NCBI RefSeq assembly: GCF_002760665.1
Contig: NZ_PDOB01000014.1
Location: 1-64,000, forward strand
Origin: Massilia psychrophila
GTDB lineage: Bacteria > Pseudomonadota > Gammaproteobacteria > Burkholderiales > Burkholderiaceae_D
Direction: 5' to 3'
Length of the DNA: 64,000 nt
Under the pieces are notes generated by a model. The model was not told the DNA's origin and ran no database searches. It saw nothing but the letters and a program-made list of their open reading frames with translations. The translations under genes and the position numbers were made by a program. Of the stretch, positions 41,125-49,587 are shown piece after piece (position 1 is the first letter of the stretch; every line of letters begins with the position of its first letter).

Positions 41125-43695
41125 ATGCAAGTATCACGCGTACGGGCGCTGCGAGGCCCCAACCTCTGGAGTCACCACACGTCGGTGGAGGCGATCGTCG
41201 CCTGCACTCCCGACGAAGATTGCGTTGGCAACCTCGCCGGTTTCGAAACCCGGGTGCGCGCCCGCTTCCCGGCGCTCTCGCCGCTGCAGCCGACCGGCCA
41301 CGACGACAGCATCCCGATGGCCCACGTGCTCGAACTGGCCGCGCTCGACCTGCAGGCACAGGCCGGCTGCCCCGTCACCTTCAGCCGCACCACCGCCACG
41401 CTCGAACGGGGCATTTTTCAGGTCGTCGTCGAATATTCGGAAGAAGCCGTCGGCCGTTTGGCGTTGACGCTGGCCGAGCAGCTGTTACAGGCCGCTTTCG
41501 ACGACACCGCGTTCGACATCGACAACGCCCTGGCGCAATTGCGCGAACTCGATGAAGACGTGCGCCTCGGCCCGTCCACCGGTTCGATCGTGCAGGCCGC
41601 GGTGGCGCGCAACATTCCGTTTCGCCGCCTGACCGACGGCTCCCTGGTGACGTTCGGCTGGGGCAGCCGCCAGCGCAGGATCCAGGCCGCCGAGATCGAC
41701 CGCACCGGCGCCATCGCCGAAGCCATTGCCCAGGACAAGGAACTGACCAAGAAGCTGCTCGACGCGGCCGGCGTGCCGGTGCCGCACGGGCGGGTGGCGC
41801 TCGACGCCGACGACGCCTGGGCAGCGGCGTTGGAGATCGGCCTGCCGGTGGTGATCAAGCCGAAGGACGGCAACCAGGGCAAGGGCGTCACCGTCAACAT
41901 CACCACCCGCGAACAGATGCATGCCGGCTTTGCCGCCGCATCCGAATTTCGCGACGACATCCTGGTCGAGCGCTACCTGCCGGGTAACGACTTCCGCCTG
42001 CTGGTCGTCGGCGGCAAGATGGTCGCCGCCGCCCGCCGCGATCCGCCGCAAGTGACCGGCGACGGCGCCAAAACCGTGCGCCAGCTGGTCGACCAGGTCA
42101 ATCTCGATCCGCGGCGCGGCAACGGCCACTCGACGCCGCTGACCAAAATCCGTTTCGACGACATCGCGCTGGCCAGCCTGGCGACGCAAGGATACGAGGC
42201 CGACTCGGTACCGCCGCGCGGGCGCCGCGTCATCCTGCGCAACAACGCCAACCTGTCGACCGGCGGCGCCGCCACCGACGTCACCGACGACGTCCACCCG
42301 GAAGTGGCCGCGCGCGCGATCGCCGCCGCCCACATGGTGGGGCTGGACGTCTGCGGCGTCGACCTGGTATGCGACAGCGTGCTCAAACCGATCGAAGAAC
42401 AGCACGGGGGGGTGGTTGAAGTGAACGCCGCGCCGGGCCTGCGGATGCACCTGACGCCCTCGTTCGGCAAAGGCCGTCCGGTCGGTGAAGCGATCGTTGC
42501 CTCGATGTTCGCCGACGGCGACGACGGCCGCATCCCGGTCGTCGCCGTCACCGGCACCAACGGCAAGACGACGACGGTGCGCCTGATCGCCCACCTGCTC
42601 ACCGCCGGCGGCCTGCGCACCGGCATGACCAATACCGACGGCGTCTACATCGAAGGACGGCGCATCGACAGCGGCGACTGCAGCGGCCCGCGCAGCGCGC
42701 GCAACGTGCTGCTTCATCCCGACGTCGACGCCGCCGTGTTCGAGACCGCGCGCGGCGGCCTGCTGCGCGAAGGCCTCGCTTTCGACCGCTGCCAGGTCGC
42801 CGTCGTCACCAACATCGGCTCGGGCGACCACCTCGGCCTGAACTACATCACTACCCTCGAAGACCTCGCGGTGCTTAAACGCGTGATCGTGCAGAACGTC
42901 GCCGCCAACGGCATGGCGGTGCTTAACGCTAACGACCCGGTCGTCGTCCGCATGGCCGACAACTGCCGCGGCGCCGTCACCTTTTTTGGCGCCGACGTCC
43001 ACCACGAAGTGATGTCGATGCACCGCGCGCAAGGCAAGCGCGTGGTCTTTGTCGACAATGGCGACATCGTTGCCGCGCAAGGCAAAACGACGCACCGGAT
43101 GGCGCTGTCGGAAGTGCCGATCACGCGCAACGGCGCCATCGGTTTTCAGGTCGACAACGTGATGGCGTCGGTAGCGGCGGCGTGGGCGGTCGACATGCCG
43201 TGGGAAGCGATCCGCGCCGGCCTCGCATCGTTCGCCGGCGAAAGCGACAATGCGCCAGGCCGTTTTAATGTCTTCGACTACCGCGGCGCCACCGTGATCG
43301 CCGATTACGGCCACAACCCGGACGCCATCCTGGCGTTAGTGGGCGCTGTCGAGAGCATGCCGGCGAAGCGCCGCTCGGTCGTCATCAGCGGCGCCGGCGA
43401 CAGGCGCGACCAGGACATCCGCCAGCAGACCGAGATCCTCGGCGCTGCCTTCGACGACGTGCTGCTGTACCAGGACCAGTGCCAGCGCGGACGCCAAGAC
43501 GGCGAGGTCGTCGCGCTGCTGCGCCAAGGCCTGGCCGGCGCCAAACGCACCAGCTACGTCGATGAAATCAACGGCGAATTCGTCGCCATCGACACCGCGC
43601 TGGCGCGCTTGATGCCGGGCGACCTGTGCCTGATCCTGATCGATCAGGTCGATGAGGCGCTGGCCCATATCGCCGGGCGCATCGCCGAAGGCTGA
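41125..43695 (+). CDS. cphA: Cyanophycin synthetase
   Basis: The 856-residue enzyme makes multi-L-arginyl-poly-L-aspartate from Asp, Arg and ATP. It has the N-terminal domain (about 1-165), ATP-grasp (about 210-460; VVIKPKDGNQGKGVTV, VDLVCDSVLKPIEEQHGG, VVEVNAAPGLRMH) for Asp addition, and a complete Mur-ligase domain (about 470-720; intact P-loop AVTGTNGKTTTVRL, then ETARGGLLREGLAFD and IADYGHNPDAI) for Arg addition. Length is normal. No cyanophycinase gene is in the window. Confidence 0.96.
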   Translation: MQVSRVRALRGPNLWSHHTSVEAIVACTPDEDCVGNLAGFETRVRARFPALSPLQPTGHDDSIPMAHVLELAALDLQAQAGCPVTFSRTTATLERGIFQVVVEYSEEAVGRLALTLAEQLLQAAFDDTAFDIDNALAQLRELDEDVRLGPSTGSIVQAAVARNIPFRRLTDGSLVTFGWGSRQRRIQAAEIDRTGAIAEAIAQDKELTKKLLDAAGVPVPHGRVALDADDAWAAALEIGLPVVIKPKDGNQGKGVTVNITTREQMHAGFAAASEFRDDILVERYLPGNDFRLLVVGGKMVAAARRDPPQVTGDGAKTVRQLVDQVNLDPRRGNGHSTPLTKIRFDDIALASLATQGYEADSVPPRGRRVILRNNANLSTGGAATDVTDDVHPEVAARAIAAAHMVGLDVCGVDLVCDSVLKPIEEQHGGVVEVNAAPGLRMHLTPSFGKGRPVGEAIVASMFADGDDGRIPVVAVTGTNGKTTTVRLIAHLLTAGGLRTGMTNTDGVYIEGRRIDSGDCSGPRSARNVLLHPDVDAAVFETARGGLLREGLAFDRCQVAVVTNIGSGDHLGLNYITTLEDLAVLKRVIVQNVAANGMAVLNANDPVVVRMADNCRGAVTFFGADVHHEVMSMHRAQGKRVVFVDNGDIVAAQGKTTHRMALSEVPITRNGAIGFQVDNVMASVAAAWAVDMPWEAIRAGLASFAGESDNAPGRFNVFDYRGATVIADYGHNPDAILALVGAVESMPAKRRSVVISGAGDRRDQDIRQQTEILGAAFDDVLLYQDQCQRGRQDGEVVALLRQGLAGAKRTSYVDEINGEFVAIDTALARLMPGDLCLILIDQVDEALAHIAGRIAEG

Positions 43696-43746
43696 CCGGG
43701 CGGCCGGCCGCCGCGCCGGCCCGGGGTCAGCGGTGGTCAGCTGTGG

Positions 43747-45042
43747 TCAACTTTTGAGCGGTGCCACCAGCAGGCCCACCACCACCGGCGTCGTCGACTG
43801 GCTCGACATCGTCACGCTGCTGCCGCTGGCGTGCCACACGGCGTTCATGTTGACCGAACTGGTGCTGGTCTGGCTGCCGGCGCTGGCCCAGAAGGCGCCG
43901 ACTCCGAAGCCGCTCGACGAGTTGTACGCCGACTGCGCCGCCGCATAGCTTGCCGCATCCATCGTCACCGTGATCGACGGATACATCGCCACCAGCAGCG
44001 CGGTCGGCCTGACCAGCCCGGCCTGGTTCGGATAGTCGTACATCAGCGACGAATCGTACCAGGGGCCCGGCTCCAGCGACACCGTGGTGATGGCGTCGAA
44101 CGCCATGCGCTGGTTGAACGAAGACGAGGCCGTATCGACGTTGACCTGCGAAGACGACTGGGTGGACGAACCGCCAGCCGACCAGAACCAGAAGCTGCTA
44201 CCCCAGTTGGTCTGGCTGAAATAGCTCGACTTGGAGAAGTCATACATCGACGACGTGCCGCTAAAGCCGATCGTAATGGCCTGCTCGCCGCTGTTGCCGT
44301 GCTGGGCGACGGTCTGGTCGACCCAATTGGAGAACTGCGACAGGTCGCCCGGCACGTAGTCGGGCACGATCAGGGTGCCGGAGGCGACCGCGATGCTCAT
44401 CACCGTCGGCATTTGGGCCGCAGAGCCGAGCTTGGCCTGGCGCACGCTGTCGACCGTGGTCTTGGCCAGCTGGATCGCCACATAATCCTGGCCATACACG
44501 GCGCTGTAAATGTTGTTGAGCTGGCTGTTGTAGCCGTTCATCAGGTTGGCGTCGGTGTTCAGGGTGGCGCCCCAGGCGGTCTGGCTCAGGTAGCTCTGGA
44601 AGCTCGGATACTTGCCGGGATACATTGTCGTTGCCTGCTGATAGGCGGTGAAGGCGCCGCTCTGGTCGGTGTAGAACTGCGTCGTCGCGGTGGAGAGATT
44701 ACCCTTGATGAGGTTGATCTGGCCCTGCTGGGTTGGCGTCGGCGCCTTTTGCGAGCCCTGCGGCACCAGGTTGTCGATATAGCTGGCGTAATCGTTAAAG
44801 AAGGAATTCGTGGTCTGGTCGTAAATTCCTTGCGGAAACAATTCGGTGTCCGCCAGGTTGTACACCTGCGCCAGCGCCTGCTGCAGGCTCGGCGGGCTGG
44901 TCAGCGACTTGGAATTGTAGGCCAGGTTCGCCTGCAATGCATTGCCAGTGAGAATAAGGTTGGGCGCGTTGACTGGCAAACCGCATGCTTTTGACAAACT
45001 GGCTACATAAATTGCAAACATATCTTGATTATCAAGTGCCAT
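43747..45042 (-). CDS. Unrecognised Ser/Thr/Gln-rich protein
   Basis: The 431-residue product is of a family I do not recognise. It has no signal peptide and no transmembrane helix. Residues about 1-235 look alpha-helical with long Gln/Ala/Thr/Ser stretches, and about 245-430 look beta-rich with alternating Ser/Thr. Two similar segments occur in the second half: SSFWFWSAGGSSTQSSSQVN and GAFWASAGSQTSTSSVNMNA. Only one cysteine is present. A winged-helix regulator gene lies 157 bp upstream on the same strand, so it may be the regulated target. Confidence 0.75.
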   Translation of the reverse strand: MALDNQDMFAIYVASLSKACGLPVNAPNLILTGNALQANLAYNSKSLTSPPSLQQALAQVYNLADTELFPQGIYDQTTNSFFNDYASYIDNLVPQGSQKAPTPTQQGQINLIKGNLSTATTQFYTDQSGAFTAYQQATTMYPGKYPSFQSYLSQTAWGATLNTDANLMNGYNSQLNNIYSAVYGQDYVAIQLAKTTVDSVRQAKLGSAAQMPTVMSIAVASGTLIVPDYVPGDLSQFSNWVDQTVAQHGNSGEQAITIGFSGTSSMYDFSKSSYFSQTNWGSSFWFWSAGGSSTQSSSQVNVDTASSSFNQRMAFDAITTVSLEPGPWYDSSLMYDYPNQAGLVRPTALLVAMYPSITVTMDAASYAAAQSAYNSSSGFGVGAFWASAGSQTSTSSVNMNAVWHASGSSVTMSSQSTTPVVVGLLVAPLKS

Positions 45043-45199
45043 GATGGACTTCCCTCTGTGTTGGATGGATCGGCGTGATAAGGCGTCGCACAGTTGCCGA
45101 ATGGGCGCCTGTGCTCGACACCTGGGTGAAACTGTATCGGGAAGCGAATGCCTTGATCAGTATCAACAGGTAACGCCGTCGCGCTGCTACGGTATCGGG

Positions 45200-46045
45200 T
45201 CAGTCGTGCTGGAAATGGCGTTTCACCGCGGCGCACACGAAGTAGCCAAGCTCTTCCTGCAAAGCGATGGTAAACGCGCGGCAGCGGTCAAATTGCTGCG
45301 ACCAGGCGATGGCCCCGTCGCTGGCGCCAACCAGTCGGATCGACAACCTGATCAGCTCGCCATCAAAGCGTACGCTGCCTTCGAGTACATGCCCGGCGCG
45401 CGCCAGGGCTGGCACAGCGGCGCCAGGCTGGCGCGCGCTGGAAAAACCAGGCGCGACTACCTTGTTGCCGAATTGCAGGAACAGGCGGTGAGTCAGCTCC
45501 TCGCCCAGGCCGCGGGTGAACGCCGCGCAAGCGGCGCAGGCATCGTCCTCGGCGATGCAGGCGAGCGGCGTGATCGCCAGCAGGCCGCCGGGTTCAGACG
45601 CCTCGCCGCCGCCCCGGCTGCGCTCGATGACAGGCATATAGCTCCCGGTCGGAATGGCGAAGACGATCTCCGGGCGCGGCGCAACGGCGGCGTAATACAG
45701 TTTCAGCTTTTCGCGCAGGCGCCCGACCTGGACCCGCACCACCGGATCCTCGCCCGGGCTGAACGTGGCCGGGTCGCGCTCGAATACTTCGATCCCGATG
45801 GTGTACTCGTTAATGTCGCGCACCGCATTGGCAAGCCGTTTCTCGACCAAAAACTGCAGCAGCCGGCTGGTGCGGTGCGCCTTGACGAACCCCACCCCGG
45901 CCAGGATGCGCGCCAGCGCATCGCGTACGTCGGCGGCCGGCACCTTGGCCGGCGCGCGCGCCACGCTCTTGAGCAAGGCGTGCGCCGACGGCGCCAGCAC
46001 GGCAGCGGCAGCGGCAGCGGCAGCGGCGGGTGGGCTCATCAGCAT
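45200..46045 (-). CDS. Winged-helix DNA-binding regulator with TolB-like C-terminus
   Basis: The 281-residue protein has an alanine run near the start, then a DNA-binding domain (about 35-120) of the type LQFLVEKRLANAVRDINEYT followed by DPVVRVQVGRLREKLKLYY. That pattern occurs at the N-terminus of many TPR or adenylate-cyclase-like regulators. The remainder (LEGSVRFDGELIRLSIRLVG, GAIAWSQQFDR) resembles the TolB-like segment of the CadC/adenylate-cyclase class. A GGAGGAAT site precedes the ATG. It faces the unrecognised gene downstream. The alanine run comes from hexamer repeats. Confidence 0.8.
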   Translation of the reverse strand: MLMSPPAAAAAAAAAVLAPSAHALLKSVARAPAKVPAADVRDALARILAGVGFVKAHRTSRLLQFLVEKRLANAVRDINEYTIGIEVFERDPATFSPGEDPVVRVQVGRLREKLKLYYAAVAPRPEIVFAIPTGSYMPVIERSRGGGEASEPGGLLAITPLACIAEDDACAACAAFTRGLGEELTHRLFLQFGNKVVAPGFSSARQPGAAVPALARAGHVLEGSVRFDGELIRLSIRLVGASDGAIAWSQQFDRCRAFTIALQEELGYFVCAAVKRHFQHD

Positions 46046-46229
46046 GGTCGGGTATTCCTCCAGGATGCGGAAAGGCTGGCTGTAGAAAAAAAGACAAGTG
46101 ACAGCTTTTTAATATAGGCAGTTGGACCCGTCATTACCAACCAAAAGGTGAGCAACCTTGTCTTATATCAATGGAACACGAGAAATATCTTTCACTTGCT
46201 TGCTGATAGGCGGCTGCCGCGCCGACCCG

Positions 46230-46361
46230 CCCCCAGGGCGATTGCATGAAGCCTGGCCCCCCCCGTCTCTGATTCGATTCGACTCGTAAAATATTGCTTG
46301 TAAACTCGAAAAGAAAGGCGTTTGCTCTCGATATTTAAGCGAAGAGATGACAAACGCACCG
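46230..46361 (-). repeat. Inverted repeat, left copy (about 130 bp)
   Basis: Read on the minus strand this begins CGGTGCGTTTGTCATCTC, passes through AAACGCCTTTCTTTTCGAGT and ATTTTACGA, and ends in GGGCCAGGCTTCATGCAATC. It matches 51751-51876 on the plus strand over about 125 bases with roughly ten differences and one 5-base insertion, so the two form an inverted pair around the accessory block. Confidence 0.88.
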
Positions 46362-46436
46362 GTATCCTTGCTGGAAGCGTTCGAAGTTCAGGTTTACTTT
46401 CGTCTTTTGAATGAACGAAATCGGCTACCGCACCTG

Positions 46437-46758
46437 CATCCTGGACCGAGACCGAACTGGACTTCAACGGCCAAGGCGCGTTTTGCCTCGGCCCGTTGAG
46501 CTACGAGGCCCAGCGCGGCATGTACCTGCATCCGACCTACGCGGTCACGCCCGCGCGCGCACCGCTGGGCATTATCGACGCGTGGATGTGGGCGCGGCGG
46601 ACCGAAGGAAAGTGTGCGCTGGATCGAGGGCTACGAGCGGATCGCGGAGATGGCGGCGCGGCACGGCGTGAAGCCGCGCGAGGTCGACGCGCCCGATGGC
46701 GTCAAGCCGATCGAGTGGCGCTTGCTGAGACTCGTCGGCGTCAAATTGCTTTGGATTT
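46437..46758 (+). pseudogene. IS4-family transposase remnant
   Basis: The in-frame text SWTETELDFNGQGAFCLGPL continuing SYEAQRGMYLHPTYAVTP and IDAWMWARR matches the middle of IS4-type transposases. After ARR the frame shifts, and ESVRWIEGYERIAEMAA continues in the next frame, then jumps to DAPDGVKPIEWRLL with the intervening part deleted. Both ends of the transposase are missing, so it is a dead fragment. Confidence 0.85.
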
Positions 46759-46954
46759 AGTTTTGTTCCATCGGTTCATGACAGGCTCTAACATGCAAGG
46801 ATGAAGCATAAATCCTACCGTAGGATCGAGCGCAAGGTACGAAAAAAGTACGAAAAATTGCAGCGGATTTTGGTGGACGTCACCGGACAAAAAACCGGGT
46901 TTCTCCTATGAGAGGATAGTCCAGTAATATCCCGGGAAGTATCATTATTCGTCA

Positions 46955-46999
46955 TTCACACTGCAGGGGTCGGCAGTTCGAAACTGCCACTTCCCACCA
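46955..46999 (+). other. tRNA 3'-end fragment (Val-CAC-like), copy 1
   Basis: TTCACAC (anticodon loop with CAC), TGCAG, variable GGGTC, T-arm GGCAG-TTCGAAA-CTGCC, acceptor ACTTCCC and ACCA follow each other exactly as in the 3' half of a tRNA-Val. No D-arm is present upstream, though GGGAAGT at 46934-46940 could pair with the acceptor strand. It is a tRNA remnant, not a functional gene, of the kind left by integration or rearrangement. Confidence 0.7.
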
Positions 47000-47019
47000 A
47001 GAATTAGTTTGAAATCGAA

Positions 47020-47052
47020 GGCTTGCAACGTTCAGTTGCAAGCCTTTTTTTT
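47020..47052 (+). terminator. Strong terminator hairpin in repeat copy 1
   Basis: GGCTTGCAAC and GTTGCAAGCC pair perfectly over 10 bp around a short loop, followed by eight T. It lies 20 bases after the tRNA-like CCA, as expected of a terminator of a tRNA transcript. Confidence 0.9.
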
Positions 47053-47125
47053 ATGTTCGGGGGAAGTGCAAAAATCGCGGCTGGCGAGGGCCGGCTCCAG
47101 GGTTTCGGGCCAATCGAAACCGTCC

Positions 47126-47580
47126 GCTAGCAGCCTGGATGGAGAAAATCGAGCTCAAATGCTGTTGCTCAGCACTGACGGCGTCGGCAGCTTCGTCAAC
47201 GGCGCCTTGCCCGTGAACTCTTTAGCAAGTGCAACAAATTTCCGGCTCATTTTACGCGACTATTGGTCGAATTATAGTTATACTCGTTTTAACTACGTTT
47301 GCTGTTGATATGCGGGTGTCCCGGTATTTGTCTCTTGTTCGGCAGGTACTCGCGTTGACGGCGGCATGCTGCCCACCCGGCCGGAAGCCAAGCAATCAAA
47401 CAACACCGACATGTCCTTGCCCTCGTGCGGAGGGTGGCCCAAGGTCTGGCCGACAATTCTGGCGGTTCGTGTGTGCATAATTGTTCGGTATCAGGCCTGG
47501 AACAGCAATTCAATGGCGACAGCGGGGAAGTGATCCTCCGACGATTGTAGATCCTGATTTTTATTTTTTAGGTAACAAAT
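47126..47580. other. Spacer before the MFS gene
   Basis: About 455 bases without a recognisable gene. Open frames here are short and of mixed codon usage. The AT-rich stretch 47220-47310 and the site AGGTAAC (47568-47574) just before ATG 47581 suggest the MFS promoter and ribosome site. Nothing else is identified. Confidence 0.4.
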
Positions 47581-48894
47581 ATGAACACAACGTCCCTTAA
47601 TCTCGAGCGCAAGTTAAAAAAGCGCGTTCAGCTGGAAGACCAGACCTACGCCAAAGTGACATGGCGCTTGCTGCCTTTTCTTTTCCTGTGCTACGTGGCG
47701 GCTTATCTTGACCGCGTCAACGTCGGCTTCGCCAAGCTGCAGATGCTCAATGACCTGCACTTCAGCGAGACTGTGTATGGCTTGGGCGCCGGTATTTTCT
47801 TCATCGGTTATTTCCTGTTCGAAGTGCCAAGCAACGTCATCATGCATAAGGTCGGCGCCCGCATCTGGATCGGCCGCATCATGATCACCTGGGCGATCCT
47901 TTCGGCCGCGACGATGTTCGTCACCAGCCCGACGATGTTCTATACGATTCGCTTCCTGCTTGGCGTGGCCGAAGCGGGATTTTTCCCTGGCATCGTGCTG
48001 TATCTGACCTATTGGTTCCCGGCACAACGGCGTAGTCGCATGAACGCATTGTTCATGATCGGCATTCCGATTGCCGGCGTTGTCGGTGGCCCGCTGTCGG
48101 GCTATATCCTGAACGCGTTTAACGGTGTGCATGGATGGTCAGGCTGGCAATGGTTGTTCCTGCTGGAAGCCATTCCATCGCTCATCCTCGGCGTCGTTAC
48201 ACTGTTCTACCTGCCGGACAGCATTGGCGCGTCGAAGTGGCTGACGGAAGCAGAAAAGAAGATGCTCGAAGAAAACATCGCGAAAGATGGCAGCGGCAAG
48301 GCGGATCATTCCCTGGCCAAGGTTTTCGGTGACAGCAAAGTCTGGCTGATGGCAGCGATTTATTTTTGCTGCATGATGGGCCTGTATGGCGTGAGCTTCT
48401 ACCTGCCGACGCTGGTCAAGGCTGCGGGCGTCAAGGACCCGCTCGACGTTGGTCTGCTGACCGCCATCCCGTATGGCTGCGCGGTGGTCGCCATGCTGCT
48501 CAACGCCAGAAGCGCCGACCGCATGCGCGAGCGCCGCTGGCACTTTGCGATTGCCAGCGCGCTGGGCGGCCTGGGTTTGTTGCTCAGCACGATTTACGGC
48601 TCCAATGTGGTCATCGCGCTGGCAGCGCTGTCGCTCGGCACAGCAGGCCTGTTGTCGACGATGCCGGTGTTCTGGACTTATCCGAGCGCAATATTGACCG
48701 GTACCGCAGCCGCTGCCGGGATTGCGATGATCAATTCCATCGGCAACCTGGCTGGCTTCGTCAGTCCATCCATTATTGGGTTCATGAAAGACGTTACGCA
48801 GAGCACCAACGCCGGTATGTATGTCGTTTCCGCTGCGCTGTTCCTCGGTGCGGTTCTGGCATTATTGCAACCAAAGGAATTGGTCAATAAATAG
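47581..48894 (+). CDS. MFS transporter of the anion:cation symporter (phthalate permease-like) family
   Basis: The 437-residue, 12-helix transporter has the ACS-family N-terminal signature YVAAYLDRVNVGFAKLQM. It is followed by GYFLFEVPSNVIMHKVGARI, and by FLLGVAEAGFFPGIVLYLTY and WFPAQRRSRMNALFMIG loops. This family imports organic acids such as tartrate, phthalate, glucarate or 4-hydroxyphenylacetate with protons or cations; the substrate is not assignable. It is intact, with no neighbouring catabolic gene, and lies between the two tRNA-fragment repeats, with somewhat lower GC than the core genes. Confidence 0.9.
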   Translation: MNTTSLNLERKLKKRVQLEDQTYAKVTWRLLPFLFLCYVAAYLDRVNVGFAKLQMLNDLHFSETVYGLGAGIFFIGYFLFEVPSNVIMHKVGARIWIGRIMITWAILSAATMFVTSPTMFYTIRFLLGVAEAGFFPGIVLYLTYWFPAQRRSRMNALFMIGIPIAGVVGGPLSGYILNAFNGVHGWSGWQWLFLLEAIPSLILGVVTLFYLPDSIGASKWLTEAEKKMLEENIAKDGSGKADHSLAKVFGDSKVWLMAAIYFCCMMGLYGVSFYLPTLVKAAGVKDPLDVGLLTAIPYGCAVVAMLLNARSADRMRERRWHFAIASALGGLGLLLSTIYGSNVVIALAALSLGTAGLLSTMPVFWTYPSAILTGTAAAAGIAMINSIGNLAGFVSPSIIGFMKDVTQSTNAGMYVVSAALFLGAVLALLQPKELVNK

Positions 48895-48900
48895 AAAGCG

Positions 48901-48930
48901 AGCAGGCGAGCGTGCTTGTCCTCGCCTGCT
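48901..48930 (+). terminator. Hairpin after the MFS gene
   Basis: AGCAGGCGAG (48901-48910) pairs perfectly with CTCGCCTGCT (48921-48930). The tail (TCTATC) is only weakly T-rich, so termination is plausible but not certain. Confidence 0.55.
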
Positions 48931-49090
48931 TCTATCGCACAATTGAACCACGTGGCTAGGCAAGGTATGAAGTAACACGAAACAGGACGAAAACAGCGGC
49001 GTATACCTGAGGGCAACCCGGGCCGAACATCCAGTTTTTTCCTGTGAGAGAGTTGTCCGGCGTCGTTCAGAAGTGTCCCGAAATCGACCA

Positions 49091-49135
49091 TTCACACTGC
49101 AGGGGCCGCAAGTTCGAAGCCTGCACTTCCCACCA
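49091..49135 (+). other. tRNA 3'-end fragment (Val-CAC-like), copy 2
   Basis: Same arrangement as copy 1: TTCACAC, TGCAG, GGGCC, a T-arm (GCAAG-TTCGAAG-CCTGC, one mismatch), ACTTCCC and ACCA. The T-stem mismatch indicates decay relative to copy 1. No 5' half is present. Confidence 0.68.
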
Positions 49136-49155
49136 AGAATTCGTTGTACATCAGA

Positions 49156-49186
49156 GGCTTGCAACGTTCAGTTGTAAGCCTTTTTT
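49156..49186 (+). terminator. Terminator hairpin in repeat copy 2
   Basis: GGCTTGCAAC pairs with GTTGTAAGCC (one G-U pair), followed by six T. It is the counterpart of the 47020 terminator. Confidence 0.85.
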
Positions 49187-49214
49187 GCATGTGCGGGAAA
49201 AGTGCAAGCATCGC

Positions 49215-49370
49215 GGGCGGCTGATCGATTCGGCCTGGTAGGCCGGCGAGGGCCGGCTCGAGGGTCCCGGGCCGATTCGTCGGCAGAATGAAAAACACGT
49301 CCGCGCAATCCATCCATTTCATGGAGTAGCCGGTTGAGCATGACTTCATCGGAGGCGCTGTCGCGCGCGG
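49215..49370 (-). pseudogene. AAA-ATPase fragment
   Basis: On the minus strand, ASDEVMLNRLLHEMDGL is followed, after a one-base frame change, by VFFILPTNRPGTLEPALAGL and PGRIDQP. This matches the Walker B-to-sensor region of AAA ATPases of the VCP/FtsH type (LLNEMDG...NRP-LEPAL-R-GRID). Only about 50 codons survive, and the start and end are missing. Confidence 0.7.
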
Positions 49371-49587
49371 AGCGATCGCGCGCAGGAACGGAGCGAAGGG
49401 GCAGTTTGAACCTGCCGACGCCACGCGTTACACGCAATGCACCGTGGCGAGCACAGCAACGTGAGGTCCAAGGCAAGGCTCAAGGGTAAATTTGGCAGAC
49501 GCAACATTAGCGAAAAATTCCTGCGGCAGCGGCGCACAATGCCAGGCATCGAGCAGCCTGGCGTCAGGCTTGGCGCGGCCTGGACAA
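49371..49587. other. Spacer without recognisable gene
   Basis: About 217 bases between the AAA fragment and the DUF411 fragment. No family resemblance, promoter or repeat was identified. Confidence 0.35.

Larger units (their letters stand above)
46886..47125. repeat. Direct repeat, copy 1: tRNA 3' end, terminator, AAA fragment
   Basis: This segment is repeated at about 49028-49285 in the same orientation. Shared blocks are ATGAGAG-type sequence, CATTCACACTGCAGGGG, CACTTCCCACCAAGAATT, GGCTTGCAACGTTCAGTTG and GGCGAGGGCCGGCT. Copy 1 lacks about 25 bases present in copy 2 near 49220. Besides the tRNA-like fragment and terminator it holds a short piece of an AAA-ATPase-like frame on the minus strand (PETLEPALASR). 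The MFS gene lies between the copies. Confidence 0.85.
49028..49285. repeat. Direct repeat, copy 2: tRNA 3' end, terminator, AAA fragment
   Basis: Second copy of the repeat described at 46886, in the same orientation, about 2.1 kb away. Similarity runs from the ATGAGAG-like block at about 49030 through the tRNA fragment, terminator and the start of the AAA fragment, with scattered substitutions and small indels. The AAA piece is longer here and continues to about 49370. Confidence 0.85.

Noticed and set aside
46230-46361. Inverted repeat as the terminal repeat of the IS4 or IS1595 remnant
   Set aside because: It does not abut the transposase fragments in a consistent way, and one copy lies near each of two different IS families; left as an unexplained repeat.
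46934-46999. Possible complete tRNA gene
   Set aside because: GGGAAGT could pair with the acceptor strand, but the D-arm and the 5' half of the anticodon arm are absent, so it is kept as a fragment only.
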